In this document: positions 25,700 through 33,622 of the stretch, in pieces
Numbering within the stretch: position 1 is the stretch's first letter
Layout: each line of letters starts with the position of its first letter
Source: QHXM01 sp032160705
Lineage (GTDB): Bacteria; Acidobacteriota; Blastocatellia; Pyrinomonadales; Pyrinomonadaceae
Reading direction: 5' to 3'
Length of the DNA: 64,000 bases
NCBI GenBank assembly: GCA_032160705.1
Contig: JAVHVE010000002.1
Coordinates: 69,118 to 133,117, forward strand
The notes under the pieces: model-generated
Told to the model about the DNA's origin: nothing
What the model saw: the letters and a program-made list of their open reading frames with translations, nothing else
The model's database searches: none
Position numbers and translations under genes: made by a program

Positions 25700-26422
25700 T
25701 TAGCCTGGCGTTGTATCCCTGTACAAACTATCAAATTCCTCTTTGACTACCGGATAGCATTCGCACGTTTTTGCTTCTAACCCTTCGCGGTTGAGAACAC
25801 GGAAATGACCGCGATTGTAGGTAATCAACCCTTCATCCTGGAGCTGCTTGGCAACGACGCTGATGCTGGCGCGGCGCACACCGAGCAGGTTCGCCGTAAA
25901 TTCATGCGTGAGATAAAACTCCTCAGCGCCGAAACCGTCACAATACATGAGCAGCCAGCGGGCAAGCCGCACATCTATATGGTGGCGAACATTACACAGC
26001 ACTGAGGTGGAGATTTGCGACATGAGCGCGTGTGTGAACTGCAAGAGATACTGCTGCAATTTGCCGCCGTGATTAAATGCTTCTTTCAATGCTGGCACAG
26101 CAATTTTCAATGCGTCACCTGCGCCTTGAACCATTGCGACCTTTGAGGCTTTATCAATTCCTAAGATTACGTCAACACCCACTAACCCTTCCTTTCCAGC
26201 TAGACCTACTTCGACGCTATCCCCATTAGGTAGCTCCGCCATAAATGAGATGATGGAAGAGGTCGGAAAATAGGCCTTGCGGATCGGGTCAGGCGGCTCA
26301 AAGAGAATCTCACCTAACGAGAGCGAGACGCGCTCAAGATTAGGTTCCAGCTTGTCGTATTCTTCACGGGGAAGAGCCGCGAGCAGGCGATTCTTGCTGC
26401 GTTGTTCAGATGTTGTGGCCAT
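25700..26422 (-). CDS. Crp/Fnr family transcription regulator
   Basis: A 240-residue regulator with an N-terminal cyclic-nucleotide-binding-like beta roll (about 20-120) and a C-terminal winged helix (about 160-225; LTHEFTANLLGVRRASISVVAKQL in short, recognition helix around VRRASISVV). ATG 26422 is preferred to GTG 26428 because AGGTGG then sits at a better distance. The phosphate-binding residues of cAMP-binding CRP are not evident, nor are Fnr Cys clusters, so the effector is unknown. It lies 22 bases downstream of the pseudo-receiver gene in a likely two-gene operon. It is a paralog of the protein at 27258-27980. Confidence 0.85.
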   Translation of the reverse strand: MATTSEQRSKNRLLAALPREEYDKLEPNLERVSLSLGEILFEPPDPIRKAYFPTSSIISFMAELPNGDSVEVGLAGKEGLVGVDVILGIDKASKVAMVQGAGDALKIAVPALKEAFNHGGKLQQYLLQFTHALMSQISTSVLCNVRHHIDVRLARWLLMYCDGFGAEEFYLTHEFTANLLGVRRASISVVAKQLQDEGLITYNRGHFRVLNREGLEAKTCECYPVVKEEFDSLYRDTTPG

Positions 26423-26444
26423 ATCCACCTATCAAGCTTTTTTT

Positions 26445-26864
26445 TTATTGCTCATTTTCGCCAGCCCGTTGTAGAAGACGGCTCAGCAAGTTTTGCAACT
26501 GATCGGGTTCTTCTCCGAGATAATGTATCCAGTCATTTCCTTCAACATTAACGTCAGTGCCTTCGACATCCTTGTTGTACTTTTCAGGCATCACGACGAG
26601 CGGAGTGTGCCCATCATATTTTGCGTGGTTGCGAACTCTCCGCCCAACGCTCAACGCCTCATCCACAGACTTTCCGACCAGATTGACCAGCACTAAATCA
26701 GCGTGGACATGTCCGCCGCTGACTCGTTCGAGTGCGTCTTCTTCATCTGTCGAGACGAGGACGCGATAGCCTTCCCTGCGCAGATTGTGCACCAACGGTC
26801 TGCGTGTTTCGTCGTCCTCTTCGATGAGGAAGATGGTGGGTTGATTTCCCTGTTCGGTATTCAT
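26445..26864 (-). CDS. Receiver-like protein lacking the phospho-acceptor Asp
   Basis: A 139-residue stand-alone receiver fold. ATG 26864 is chosen because GGAGGG precedes it, while the longer frame (to 26942) has no ribosome site. It keeps the first acidic cluster (LIEEDDETRRPL) but the usual LxLLD position reads LVLVNLVG, with Asn in place of the acceptor Asp. It ends in a long helix. It may act without phosphorylation. It is directly upstream of a Crp/Fnr gene (22 bases), which it may serve. Confidence 0.7.
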   Translation of the reverse strand: MNTEQGNQPTIFLIEEDDETRRPLVHNLRREGYRVLVSTDEEDALERVSGGHVHADLVLVNLVGKSVDEALSVGRRVRNHAKYDGHTPLVVMPEKYNKDVEGTDVNVEGNDWIHYLGEEPDQLQNLLSRLLQRAGENEQ

Positions 26865-27257
26865 CCTTTTTGCCCTCCGTATCAAACCCATAATAATGAC
26901 CCACAAAATTTTATTTGTCGGTACGGTTTGGGTCAATACCAATTTATTTCCGGCAGATTGTTGATTGAAGATCGGACGGTGAAGATAGCATGTTCGATGC
27001 TTTACCAGTGATAAAGCGGGCGATTAAGGCAGCACGCACACTGGCGGCTGCCGTACCTTTCCATCTTTAGTGTGCGCTCGGATACGGTTCTGTACGCTAA
27101 CGGCTGGTACGGTCGGCAACATAAGCGTACAATCCGCACGTAAGCTAAAGAGCGGGCTTGTTCGTTAGAACGACTTACCATTCGCCATCAGGTCTAGCCG
27201 ACTTCTCCTTGTGCCGATTGATTCCCAATCATTGCACGCGCAATCACAGGAGAATCC
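26865..27257. other. Divergent intergenic region between the pseudo-receiver and the second Crp/Fnr gene
   Basis: It must hold promoters for both directions. An imperfect repeated segment with CGGCTGCCGTACC and CGGCTGGTACGG near 27040-27110 gives partial inverted symmetry (GGTAC motifs) that could be an operator for one of the Crp/Fnr proteins. AGGAGAATCC precedes ATG 27258. No gene is credible. Confidence 0.35.
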
Positions 27258-27980
27258 ATGAATCACTCACAAAATCCGCAGCACACAATCCAGAACCGCA
27301 TACTTGAGTCACTTCCGGCAGAAGAATACGAGCGAATTGCTCCTCATCTGGAAGAAGTCCGTATGAAACTGGGCGACATTATCTCTCAGCCGGACGAGAA
27401 GATTGAATACGTCCACTTCCCCAAGCGCGGGATAATCTCAATCTGCGCTGTCATGCGCGACGGCTCACAGGTCGAAGTCGGTGTGATTGGTAACGAAGGC
27501 ATGTGCGGTCTGCCAGTCATCTTCGATACTAAGACCGCGCCGTTGCAGGCAATGGTACAGATACCGGATGGCGCGGTGAGAATGAGCAGTGAAGCGTTCA
27601 AGAGAGAAATTGAGCATTGCCCGTATCTTCGCCAGTCGCTAATGCATTACGCGCAGGCATTCTTCATACAGGCGGCGCAGACGGCGGCATGTAATCGTCT
27701 GCATCCGTTGGACGGACGGCTGGCGCGTTGGCTGCTCATGTGCCAGGACCGCACACAGTCAGACGTGTTGCCATTGACGCATGAGGTGCTGAGTATCATG
27801 CTCGGAGTGAGACGGGCAGGCGTCAGCGTAGCCGCTAATAAACTAAGAGCGGATGGTCTGATTGATTACCAGCGGGGTTTGATTCGCATTATTGACCGGA
27901 CGGAGCTGGAAACTGTCACATGCGAGTGCTACCAAGTGGTGAGGAAAGCGTTTGACCGCTTCCTTGTTGCTAATCAGTGA
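27258..27980 (+). CDS. Crp/Fnr family transcription regulator
   Basis: A 240-residue regulator with a beta-roll sensor (about 20-125, including EYVHFPKRGIIS and EVGVIGNEGMCG) and a C-terminal winged helix (LTHEVLSIMLGVRRAGVSVAA). AGGAG lies seven bases before ATG. It shares length, domain order and several motifs (RLARWLLM, LTHE, LGVRRA, CECY) with the Crp/Fnr protein at 25700-26422, indicating an old duplication. The effector is unknown; similar proteins without Cys clusters are common in Acidobacteriota. Confidence 0.87.
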   Translation: MNHSQNPQHTIQNRILESLPAEEYERIAPHLEEVRMKLGDIISQPDEKIEYVHFPKRGIISICAVMRDGSQVEVGVIGNEGMCGLPVIFDTKTAPLQAMVQIPDGAVRMSSEAFKREIEHCPYLRQSLMHYAQAFFIQAAQTAACNRLHPLDGRLARWLLMCQDRTQSDVLPLTHEVLSIMLGVRRAGVSVAANKLRADGLIDYQRGLIRIIDRTELETVTCECYQVVRKAFDRFLVANQ

Positions 27981-28023
27981 CCAAAATATTACGTTGCATC
28001 ATCCTTCAATCTAAAGTGAAATT

Positions 28024-28056
28024 AAGAGTCTGGCCAAGCCGTGGCAGGCTCTTTTC
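28024..28056 (+). terminator. Terminator hairpin after the second Crp/Fnr gene
   Basis: AAGAGTCTGGCC pairs imperfectly with GGCAGGCTCTT and is followed by TTTT. The sequence after it (TTCGCATCACCCGCAATCTCAAG) matches the tail of the terminator at 25462, pointing to a duplicated terminator cassette. Confidence 0.6.
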
Positions 28057-28230
28057 GCATCACCCGCAATCTCAAGGCCAGTGGATTAACTTTGAGATTT
28101 TGGTGTGCCGCTTGTCCCGCCGTTTCAACATCAGGAAACTCTCGCACTCTGAATCAAAGTAGGCTAAGATGCTCAGGCATCACACAGGTCAGCCATTCAA
28201 ACTTTGAATCCTTCTTACACTCTATCGAAT

Positions 28231-28824
28231 ATGCTTGGAAAAAATATTCCCCTTCTCGCCATTTGCTGTGCTCTCTTGATCGCTCCCGGATGCGGCAGCA
28301 AGAATGCCAATAACACTGTAGCCGCTAACACCACTTCTGTTCGTAGTGCAGAAATTTCAGGAGCAAATCCTCTTTCTTCACCAACAAGCGCGCCGACTCC
28401 TGGTACTTCTTCAAGAACAGTTCAGGTACACTTAACCGAAGTTGAAACCAACGCAGATTTAATAGATTCACCTCTCTCCAACTCAAAAATTATAATCAAG
28501 TCAGGGGAAACCAGTTTCGACAAAAAGACCGATAAAGACGGTGTGGTGGTGTTCGATTCAGTTCCCTGCGGGAATGATGTTATGATAACTGCCCACGATG
28601 ATGAGAGCGATGAAGATACAGTTCTCCAGGCAAGGCTGGCTTGCGAAGGAACTCAAGTAGATTTAGGAGTGCTGACCAGACCGTTCGGAGGTAAATTCAT
28701 TCTCGAACAGCGCGAGCCACAACACATGGAATATGATCCCACCAAAAACGTATGGCTGTCCGAAGGCAAGGTAGTCCCCAACGAAAAAGTCAGAGGGATA
28801 TTAAGCAAGTACATGTCGAAGTAG
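28231..28824 (+). CDS. Lipoprotein with a prealbumin/Cna-B-like beta domain
   Basis: A 197-residue predicted lipoprotein. ATG 28231 gives the signal MLGKNIPLLAICCALLIAPGC; an upstream TTG at 28204 adds nine residues without reason. After a Ser/Thr/Pro linker, residues about 65-150 read as a beta-sandwich of the carboxypeptidase-regulatory or Cna-B type (SKIIIKSGETSF, KTDKDGVVVFDSVPCG). The C-terminal part is charged. It has no catalytic motif. It is 66 bases upstream of the SnoaL-like gene and may share its transcript. Confidence 0.65.
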   Translation: MLGKNIPLLAICCALLIAPGCGSKNANNTVAANTTSVRSAEISGANPLSSPTSAPTPGTSSRTVQVHLTEVETNADLIDSPLSNSKIIIKSGETSFDKKTDKDGVVVFDSVPCGNDVMITAHDDESDEDTVLQARLACEGTQVDLGVLTRPFGGKFILEQREPQHMEYDPTKNVWLSEGKVVPNEKVRGILSKYMSK

Positions 28825-28890
28825 GATTGCTAAACTTGAATTTGCTTGTAGTTCCACCTCAACCGCTGGAGAAAAAGGAGAATTATCCGA

Positions 28891-29382
28891 ATGTCACAAC
28901 GCAGCAAATTACTTGCCATCTTCATCATCATGGCTTTCGCCTGTTTGAGCGTTCCGGCAAGTAAGGCACAGGCGGCGCAGAATTCAAGCGCGGACGAAGC
29001 CGCTATCCGACGGGTCGTTAAGCAAGTTGAGGATGGCTGGAACGCACACGACGGGAAGGCTTTTGCCGCCCCATTCGCCGTGGATGCAGACTACGTGATA
29101 GTCAACGGCATGAAGCTCAAGGGGAAAGAGGCTATTGAAACGGGTCACACACAGATACTCACAACCATTTACAAGGACAGTCATAATGTGGGGACGGTCA
29201 AGAGCATCCGCTTCCTACGCCCAGATGTGGCGATTGTGCACGTCGAATGGAATTTGGAATTTAGCATGGGCGGCGAGACGAGAAAAGGCCACGCGATGAA
29301 CACGATGGTCATGACGAAAGAGGGCGGTAAATGGAGCATCGCCGCATTCCAGAATACGCCCATTCAATCGGAAGGGCGGTAG
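28891..29382 (+). CDS. Secreted SnoaL/DUF4440-like protein (NTF2 fold)
   Basis: A 163-residue protein with a signal peptide (LAIFIIMAFACLSVPASKAQA) and one NTF2-like domain of the SgcJ/EcaC or DUF4440 type: EAAIRRVVKQVEDGWNAHDGKAFAAPFA in outline, ADYVIVNG, and the C-terminal strand GGKWSIAAFQNTP. GGAGAA precedes ATG by about ten bases. Members bind small molecules or act as small hydrolases/isomerases; no substrate can be inferred. A terminator hairpin follows. Confidence 0.8.
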   Translation: MSQRSKLLAIFIIMAFACLSVPASKAQAAQNSSADEAAIRRVVKQVEDGWNAHDGKAFAAPFAVDADYVIVNGMKLKGKEAIETGHTQILTTIYKDSHNVGTVKSIRFLRPDVAIVHVEWNLEFSMGGETRKGHAMNTMVMTKEGGKWSIAAFQNTPIQSEGR

Positions 29383-29400
29383 TAATATTCTTGCGCCGAC

Positions 29401-29449
29401 ACCGAACTGCGTGAAGATGCTCAGCCGTCAATTCAGCAGTTCGGTTTTT
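29401..29449 (+). terminator. Rho-independent terminator after the SnoaL-like gene
   Basis: ACCGAACTGC (29401-29410) pairs perfectly with GCAGTTCGGT (29436-29445), followed by TTTT. The loop is 25 bases. It separates the SnoaL-like gene from pta. Confidence 0.75.
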
Positions 29450-29454
29450 CATCA

Positions 29455-29490
29455 TTTGACTTTTGACTTCTGACTTCTGCCTCCTGTTTT
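29455..29490. repeat. Single-sided heptamer array before pta
   Basis: Units TTTGACT, TTTGACT, TCTGACT, TCTGCCT and CCTG run up to the pta start. This is one half of the arrays seen elsewhere; no facing left arm is visible. The T run before ATG 29491 is as at the other arrays and no Shine-Dalgarno site is present. Confidence 0.6.
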
Positions 29491-30501
29491 ATGATTCTCG
29501 AACGCTTACGCCAGCGCGCCGCCGCTTCCCTGCAACATATCGTCCTGCCTGAAGGCGACGACCCGCGCACCGTTGTGGCCGCGAGCCTCTGCGCCGAGCA
29601 AAAAATCGCCCGCATCACACTGCTTGGTAACGAAGAGAAGATTCGGAGTGCGGCGCAGGGCGCAGGGGTAAATCTCGGCGGCGTCGAAGTGATAGATCAT
29701 CGCAAGGCCGCAGATTTCGAGAAGATGGCTTCCGTTTACCACGATCTGCGACGCGCCAAGGGCATGATGGCGGATGAAGCTCGCGCCGCGCTCGCCGACC
29801 CGCTTTATTACGGCAACTTGATGGTCAGGATGGGACGCGCGGACGGCTCGGTCGCGGGTGCGACCAATACGACCGCGCATACGGTTCGCGCCGCGCTGCA
29901 CTGCATCGGCGTGCGCGCCGGGTTCAAGCTCGTCTCAAGCTTCTTTGTGATGGCGCTCCGTGATGAACGGTTCGGGCACGAAGGCGCGTTGATTTACGCA
30001 GACTGCGGCGTCGTGATAGAGCCTTCGGCGGCTGAGCTGGCGGAGATCGCCGTGACTTCCGCCGAATCCTGCCGCGCTCTGCTCGACACAGTTCCGCGCG
30101 TTGCCATGCTCTCGTTCTCGACCAAAGGCAGCGCGAAGCATAAGCTCGTTGACAAGGTGGTCGAGGCAACCAAAACCGTTCGCGCGCGCGAGCCGGAGCT
30201 GGAGATAGACGGCGAGTTGCAGGCCGATGCCGCGCTGCTTCAATCAGTCGCACAGTCGAAAGCTCCCGGCTCTGGCGTAGCAGGCCGCGCCAACGTGCTC
30301 ATCTTCCCTGACCTGCAAGCTGGCAACATCGCCTACAAGCTGACCGAACGGCTGGCGGGGGCAACCGCCATCGGCCCTATCCTGCAAGGACTGGACAAGC
30401 CCGCCAACGATTTGTCGCGGGGCTGCAAAGCCGAAGACATCGTTGATGCCGTGGCGATTACAGCCGTGCAGGCACAGGCGCGCCGCAATAGCACACAATA
30501 A
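29491..30501 (+). CDS. pta: Phosphate acetyltransferase
   Basis: A 336-residue PTA-type acyltransferase of the short class, converting acetyl-CoA and phosphate to acetyl phosphate and CoA in the cytoplasm. Family motifs are clear: VLPEGDDPRTV, MVRMGRADGSVAGA, TTAHTVRAAL, IYADCGVVIEPSA, MLSFSTKGSAKH, DGELQADAAL, and PDLQAGNIAYKL. The length is usual. No ackA gene is adjacent. The start follows a single-sided heptamer array and lacks a ribosome site. Confidence 0.93.
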   Translation: MILERLRQRAAASLQHIVLPEGDDPRTVVAASLCAEQKIARITLLGNEEKIRSAAQGAGVNLGGVEVIDHRKAADFEKMASVYHDLRRAKGMMADEARAALADPLYYGNLMVRMGRADGSVAGATNTTAHTVRAALHCIGVRAGFKLVSSFFVMALRDERFGHEGALIYADCGVVIEPSAAELAEIAVTSAESCRALLDTVPRVAMLSFSTKGSAKHKLVDKVVEATKTVRAREPELEIDGELQADAALLQSVAQSKAPGSGVAGRANVLIFPDLQAGNIAYKLTERLAGATAIGPILQGLDKPANDLSRGCKAEDIVDAVAITAVQAQARRNSTQ

Positions 30502-30603
30502 AATTCCCTGACGGGCAACTCCCCGAACACACCTCAGGCATCAAACCTCAGCCAAACGCAATCTCATCTCTCTTTAGTTTTTTTAGTGGAGGGCACTCAA
30601 TTT

Positions 30604-31755
30604 ATGGCTTCGCGCCGTTTATTTCTACTGTTAATCGCCTTTGCATTTATCCTGACGGCAGCGCCGGGGCTGCAAGCTCAGCAGACACGTCCGACGCCGA
30701 CGCCCACACCTTCGCCGCGCGACGATCAAGAGCCGCTCAAAGTCTTCACCGAAGAAGTTCGTCTCCCAATCGTGGCGTTTGATGATTACGGCTACTTCGA
30801 CCCGACGCTTGAGTTGAATGACATCCTCGTCATCGAGGATGGCGTTCAGCAACAGGTCAGAAGCATTCGTCATCTTCCGGCGAGCGTGCTGCTCGTGCTG
30901 GATGTTGATAGCCAGATTACTGTCGGCAAGAGACCGGAGACCACTCGCAGCATTGCCCTGCGCTTGCTCTCGCGCCTGCGCAAAAATGATGAAGTGGCCG
31001 TGCTTCAGTTCGGCACTGGCGTCCAGGTCTTGCAGAACTGGACAACGGAGACTGAAGGTATTCCGCAGATTCTCAAAACCAAGCTTCAATCCGGCAGGCG
31101 CGGACGACTTTCCGAAGCTATCGTAGCTTCGGCTGCGATGTTGAAAGACAAGCCTGCGGGCAGCCGTCACGTCGTCTTGATTACTGACGGGATAGAGACG
31201 CCCGGAGGCCGTGTGGCTTATGCGGATGCGGTCAAACAGTTGATTGCCGCGCAGGCCACCGTTCACGTCATCAGCTACACGGGGCTTGTCCGCGAGGCCA
31301 TTGACAACCGATACAAGAAAGGAAGCGTCTCAGGCGGCGACGGCAGGCAAGGCAACCAGACACCGGGAGCGATGGACCCGACCATGTCTGATGGCAGCAT
31401 CAATCGCACACCTTCTTTCAAGCTGATGACGATTGACACGGATCGAGCGATGCGGCGGTGGTACAAAAAATACGCGGAAGGAACAAAGGCCAACGAGCAG
31501 CGATTGGTGCAACTGGCGGAAGAGACTGGCGGGCAGTTGTTACTGCCCGAAACTGCGGACGATCTGCTGAAGAAAGCCGACGAGGTGGCGCACGACATCG
31601 GCGCGCAGTACGTCGTCACCTACACGCCCAAGCGCCCGCTCGCCTCGGCCACAGCGGGCGAGTATCGCAAGATAGAAGTCGCCCCACGCAGAACCGGAGT
31701 ACGCCTTCGCACACGTCGCGGCTACATCGTCAAGACGGAAGAAGGCAAGAGGTAA
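30604..31755 (+). CDS. Secreted VWA-domain protein, acidobacterial VWFA-related type
   Basis: A 383-residue exported protein. ATG 30604 is preferred to GTG 30586 because GGAGG lies 11 bases upstream and the signal peptide (MASRRLFLLLIAFAFILTA) starts there. After a Thr/Pro linker comes an N-terminal beta domain and a VWA domain (about 95-370). The MIDAS site normally DxSxS reads DVDSQ, so metal binding is doubtful. Later strands are typical (VVLITDGIETPGG, YVVTYTPKRP). Such proteins are abundant in Acidobacteriota; the role is unknown. It is a paralog of the protein at 56249-57289. Confidence 0.85.
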   Translation: MASRRLFLLLIAFAFILTAAPGLQAQQTRPTPTPTPSPRDDQEPLKVFTEEVRLPIVAFDDYGYFDPTLELNDILVIEDGVQQQVRSIRHLPASVLLVLDVDSQITVGKRPETTRSIALRLLSRLRKNDEVAVLQFGTGVQVLQNWTTETEGIPQILKTKLQSGRRGRLSEAIVASAAMLKDKPAGSRHVVLITDGIETPGGRVAYADAVKQLIAAQATVHVISYTGLVREAIDNRYKKGSVSGGDGRQGNQTPGAMDPTMSDGSINRTPSFKLMTIDTDRAMRRWYKKYAEGTKANEQRLVQLAEETGGQLLLPETADDLLKKADEVAHDIGAQYVVTYTPKRPLASATAGEYRKIEVAPRRTGVRLRTRRGYIVKTEEGKR

Positions 31756-31757
31756 AT

Positions 31758-31997
31758 AGTTTACAGTTTTCAGTTTTAGCACCGTCAGGGGCGGATGATT
31801 TTAGCCCAGCCATTTATGGCTGGGAAACAGATTGATAAAATAATTGAGTCCCGTAGGGACGACTGAATATGAGCTGAACGTTTCTCTCAGTCGTCCCTAC
31901 GGGACTCAGGTTTTATTTCCCGACCTATTCCCAGCACTCTCAGTGCTGGGCTAAATTCACGCGCCCCTGACGGGGCTAAAACTGAAAACTGTAAACT
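31758..31997. repeat. Concentric palindrome element 3
   Basis: The outer arms 31758-31780 and 31975-31997 are perfectly complementary (23 bases, CAGTTTT units). Inside are CGTCAGGGGCG (31783-31793) with CGCCCCTGACG (31962-31972), the palindrome CCCAGCC...GGCTGGG (31805-31824), a 22-base pair of arms 31845-31866/31888-31909, and CCCAGCACT...AGTGCTGGG (31930-31950). It lies between convergent genes and may also terminate transcription. Confidence 0.9.
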
Positions 31998-32002
31998 CCT
32001 TC

Positions 32003-33139
32003 TTATGTTGCGAGAGCCACCAGGTCGGATTCCGGCGCATTGATGACGGGCTGCCGCATTGAAACTCTCTCCTGTTTCTTCATCACCGAGAGACGGCGCA
32101 ACTCTTCCCAGTCTTCACGTGGAACGCGGTGGAAAGCTTCCACGACATGCGGATCAAACTGGCGTCCCGCCCAGGCGTCCAGTTCTGCTGCCGCCACTTC
32201 GTAAGACCTGCCCCGGCGATACACGCGATCTGAGATCATCGCATCGAAAGCATCGGCGACAGCGAAGATGCGCGCGTTCAGGTCAATCTCACGACCGCGC
32301 AATCCGAGCGGGTAGCCCGACCCGTCCCAACGCTCATGATGCTGCGCGACGACTCGCGCCGCGCCTTCCAGAAATTCTATCTCGCGCAGGATAGCTTGCC
32401 CGTGCAGCGGATGCTCGCGCATCTTCGCCCATTCTGCTTCGTCGAGCTTCGCGGGCTTTCTCAAGATTGCGTCCGGCACGCCAATCTTCCCGATGTCGTG
32501 CAGGAGCGCGCCGAACTCCAGCGCGGTCATCTGCGCTTTATCCAATCCCAGCTCACGCCCCAGACGCAGGCTGAAAGTGAGCACGCGCTCCGAATGCCCG
32601 TGCGTTTCCGCGTCTCTGGTTTCCAGTGCGGCAGTCAACGCCTTGAGCGTCGAGCGATAAGCATCTTCGAGCGAACGGAGCGCTCGATCCAACTCGATGG
32701 TGCGTTGTTCGACCAACTCTTCCAGATGATTCTCGTAGCGGCGCTTGGCCTCGCGCAATTCGTAATGCTCCAGAGCGCGCTTGACGGCTGATTCAACCTG
32801 GCGCAGGTCAAACGGCTTCATGATGTAATCGAATGCGCCGACGCGCAGGGCTTCGATGGCGCTCTCGATGGTCTGCATTCCGCTAATCATCACGACGACC
32901 GTTTGCGGGGAAAGGGAGAGCACATGCGGGATCATCTCAAGCCCGCTCATCCCGCCCATCGTGATGTCGCTGATAATCAGATCAATTTTTTCGACCACCA
33001 GCCGATCAAGCGCATCTTCAGCCGAAGAGACTGCTGCGCAGTCGTAATCAAAACTGAGCAGGTCACACAGGATGTCCCTGATGTCCGGCTCATCGTCAAC
33101 GACCAGCACACGTGCGCGCCCGCAGCTTGCTTCAAGCAT
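32003..33139 (-). CDS. Response regulator with REC and HD-GYP domains
   Basis: A 378-residue cytoplasmic regulator. The receiver (about 8-125) has VDDE and acceptor Asp-58 (LIISDITMGG). A coiled-coil linker (about 128-160) leads to an HD-GYP phosphodiesterase domain: HGHSERV, LLHDIGKIGVP (His-214, Asp-215), HEHPLHG-type REHPLHG, QHHERWDGSGYP (GYP 275-277). All expected metal ligands seem present, so it should hydrolyse c-di-GMP. Its receiver is strikingly like that of the EAL protein at 8919-11075 (same SxAEDAL, IESAIEALRVGAFDYI-KPFDLR pattern). The stop is six bases from palindrome element 3. Confidence 0.92.
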   Translation of the reverse strand: MLEASCGRARVLVVDDEPDIRDILCDLLSFDYDCAAVSSAEDALDRLVVEKIDLIISDITMGGMSGLEMIPHVLSLSPQTVVVMISGMQTIESAIEALRVGAFDYIMKPFDLRQVESAVKRALEHYELREAKRRYENHLEELVEQRTIELDRALRSLEDAYRSTLKALTAALETRDAETHGHSERVLTFSLRLGRELGLDKAQMTALEFGALLHDIGKIGVPDAILRKPAKLDEAEWAKMREHPLHGQAILREIEFLEGAARVVAQHHERWDGSGYPLGLRGREIDLNARIFAVADAFDAMISDRVYRRGRSYEVAAAELDAWAGRQFDPHVVEAFHRVPREDWEELRRLSVMKKQERVSMRQPVINAPESDLVALAT

Positions 33140-33385
33140 ATCTTCTAATCCACCTATTTTGGAGAGATACGAGAGGCCAAGCCAGTGAAACGGCTTCCTC
33201 TCAAACGGTAAGGATTAACATTAAGGGAGAATGGGGCTGGGCGCTTTGTGGTTCGAGCGCCCACCAGTAGGCACAAACATTCTACAATTAAGCTGCTTTC
33301 GTTGGCAATCAAGATTTTGCCAGCCGTGCGCGGGCGGTAGTTGACGCGAAACGCGGCTGCCCACTATCATGCTCTCTCACAGCGC

Positions 33386-33469
33386 GCCGGAGTGGCGAAA
33401 TTGGTATACGCACCAGACTCAAAATCTGGCGTCCGCAAGGATATGGGGGTTCGAGTCCCCCCTCCGGCA
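33386..33469 (+). tRNA. tRNA-Leu (anticodon CAA)
   Basis: A full class II cloverleaf: acceptor GCCGGAG (33386-33392) pairs with CTCCGGC (33462-33468), discriminator A at 33469. The anticodon arm CCAGA-CTCAAAA-TCTGG shows anticodon CAA. A long variable arm (GTCCGCAAGGAT) and T arm GGGGGTTCGAGTCCCCC follow. CCA is not encoded. Confidence 0.95.
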
Positions 33470-33622
33470 TTCAATTTGGTAGAAACCGCTGGCTCTTCCC
33501 AAATTTTCCCACGGGTTGATCTTTTTTCCTCGCAATTTGCGCGTTAGTTAATGAAGGCATCATCAATGACTTTCCTCGCTCGGCAAATCAATTTCGACAG
33601 ATTTTGAAGGAGGTTCCCCACC

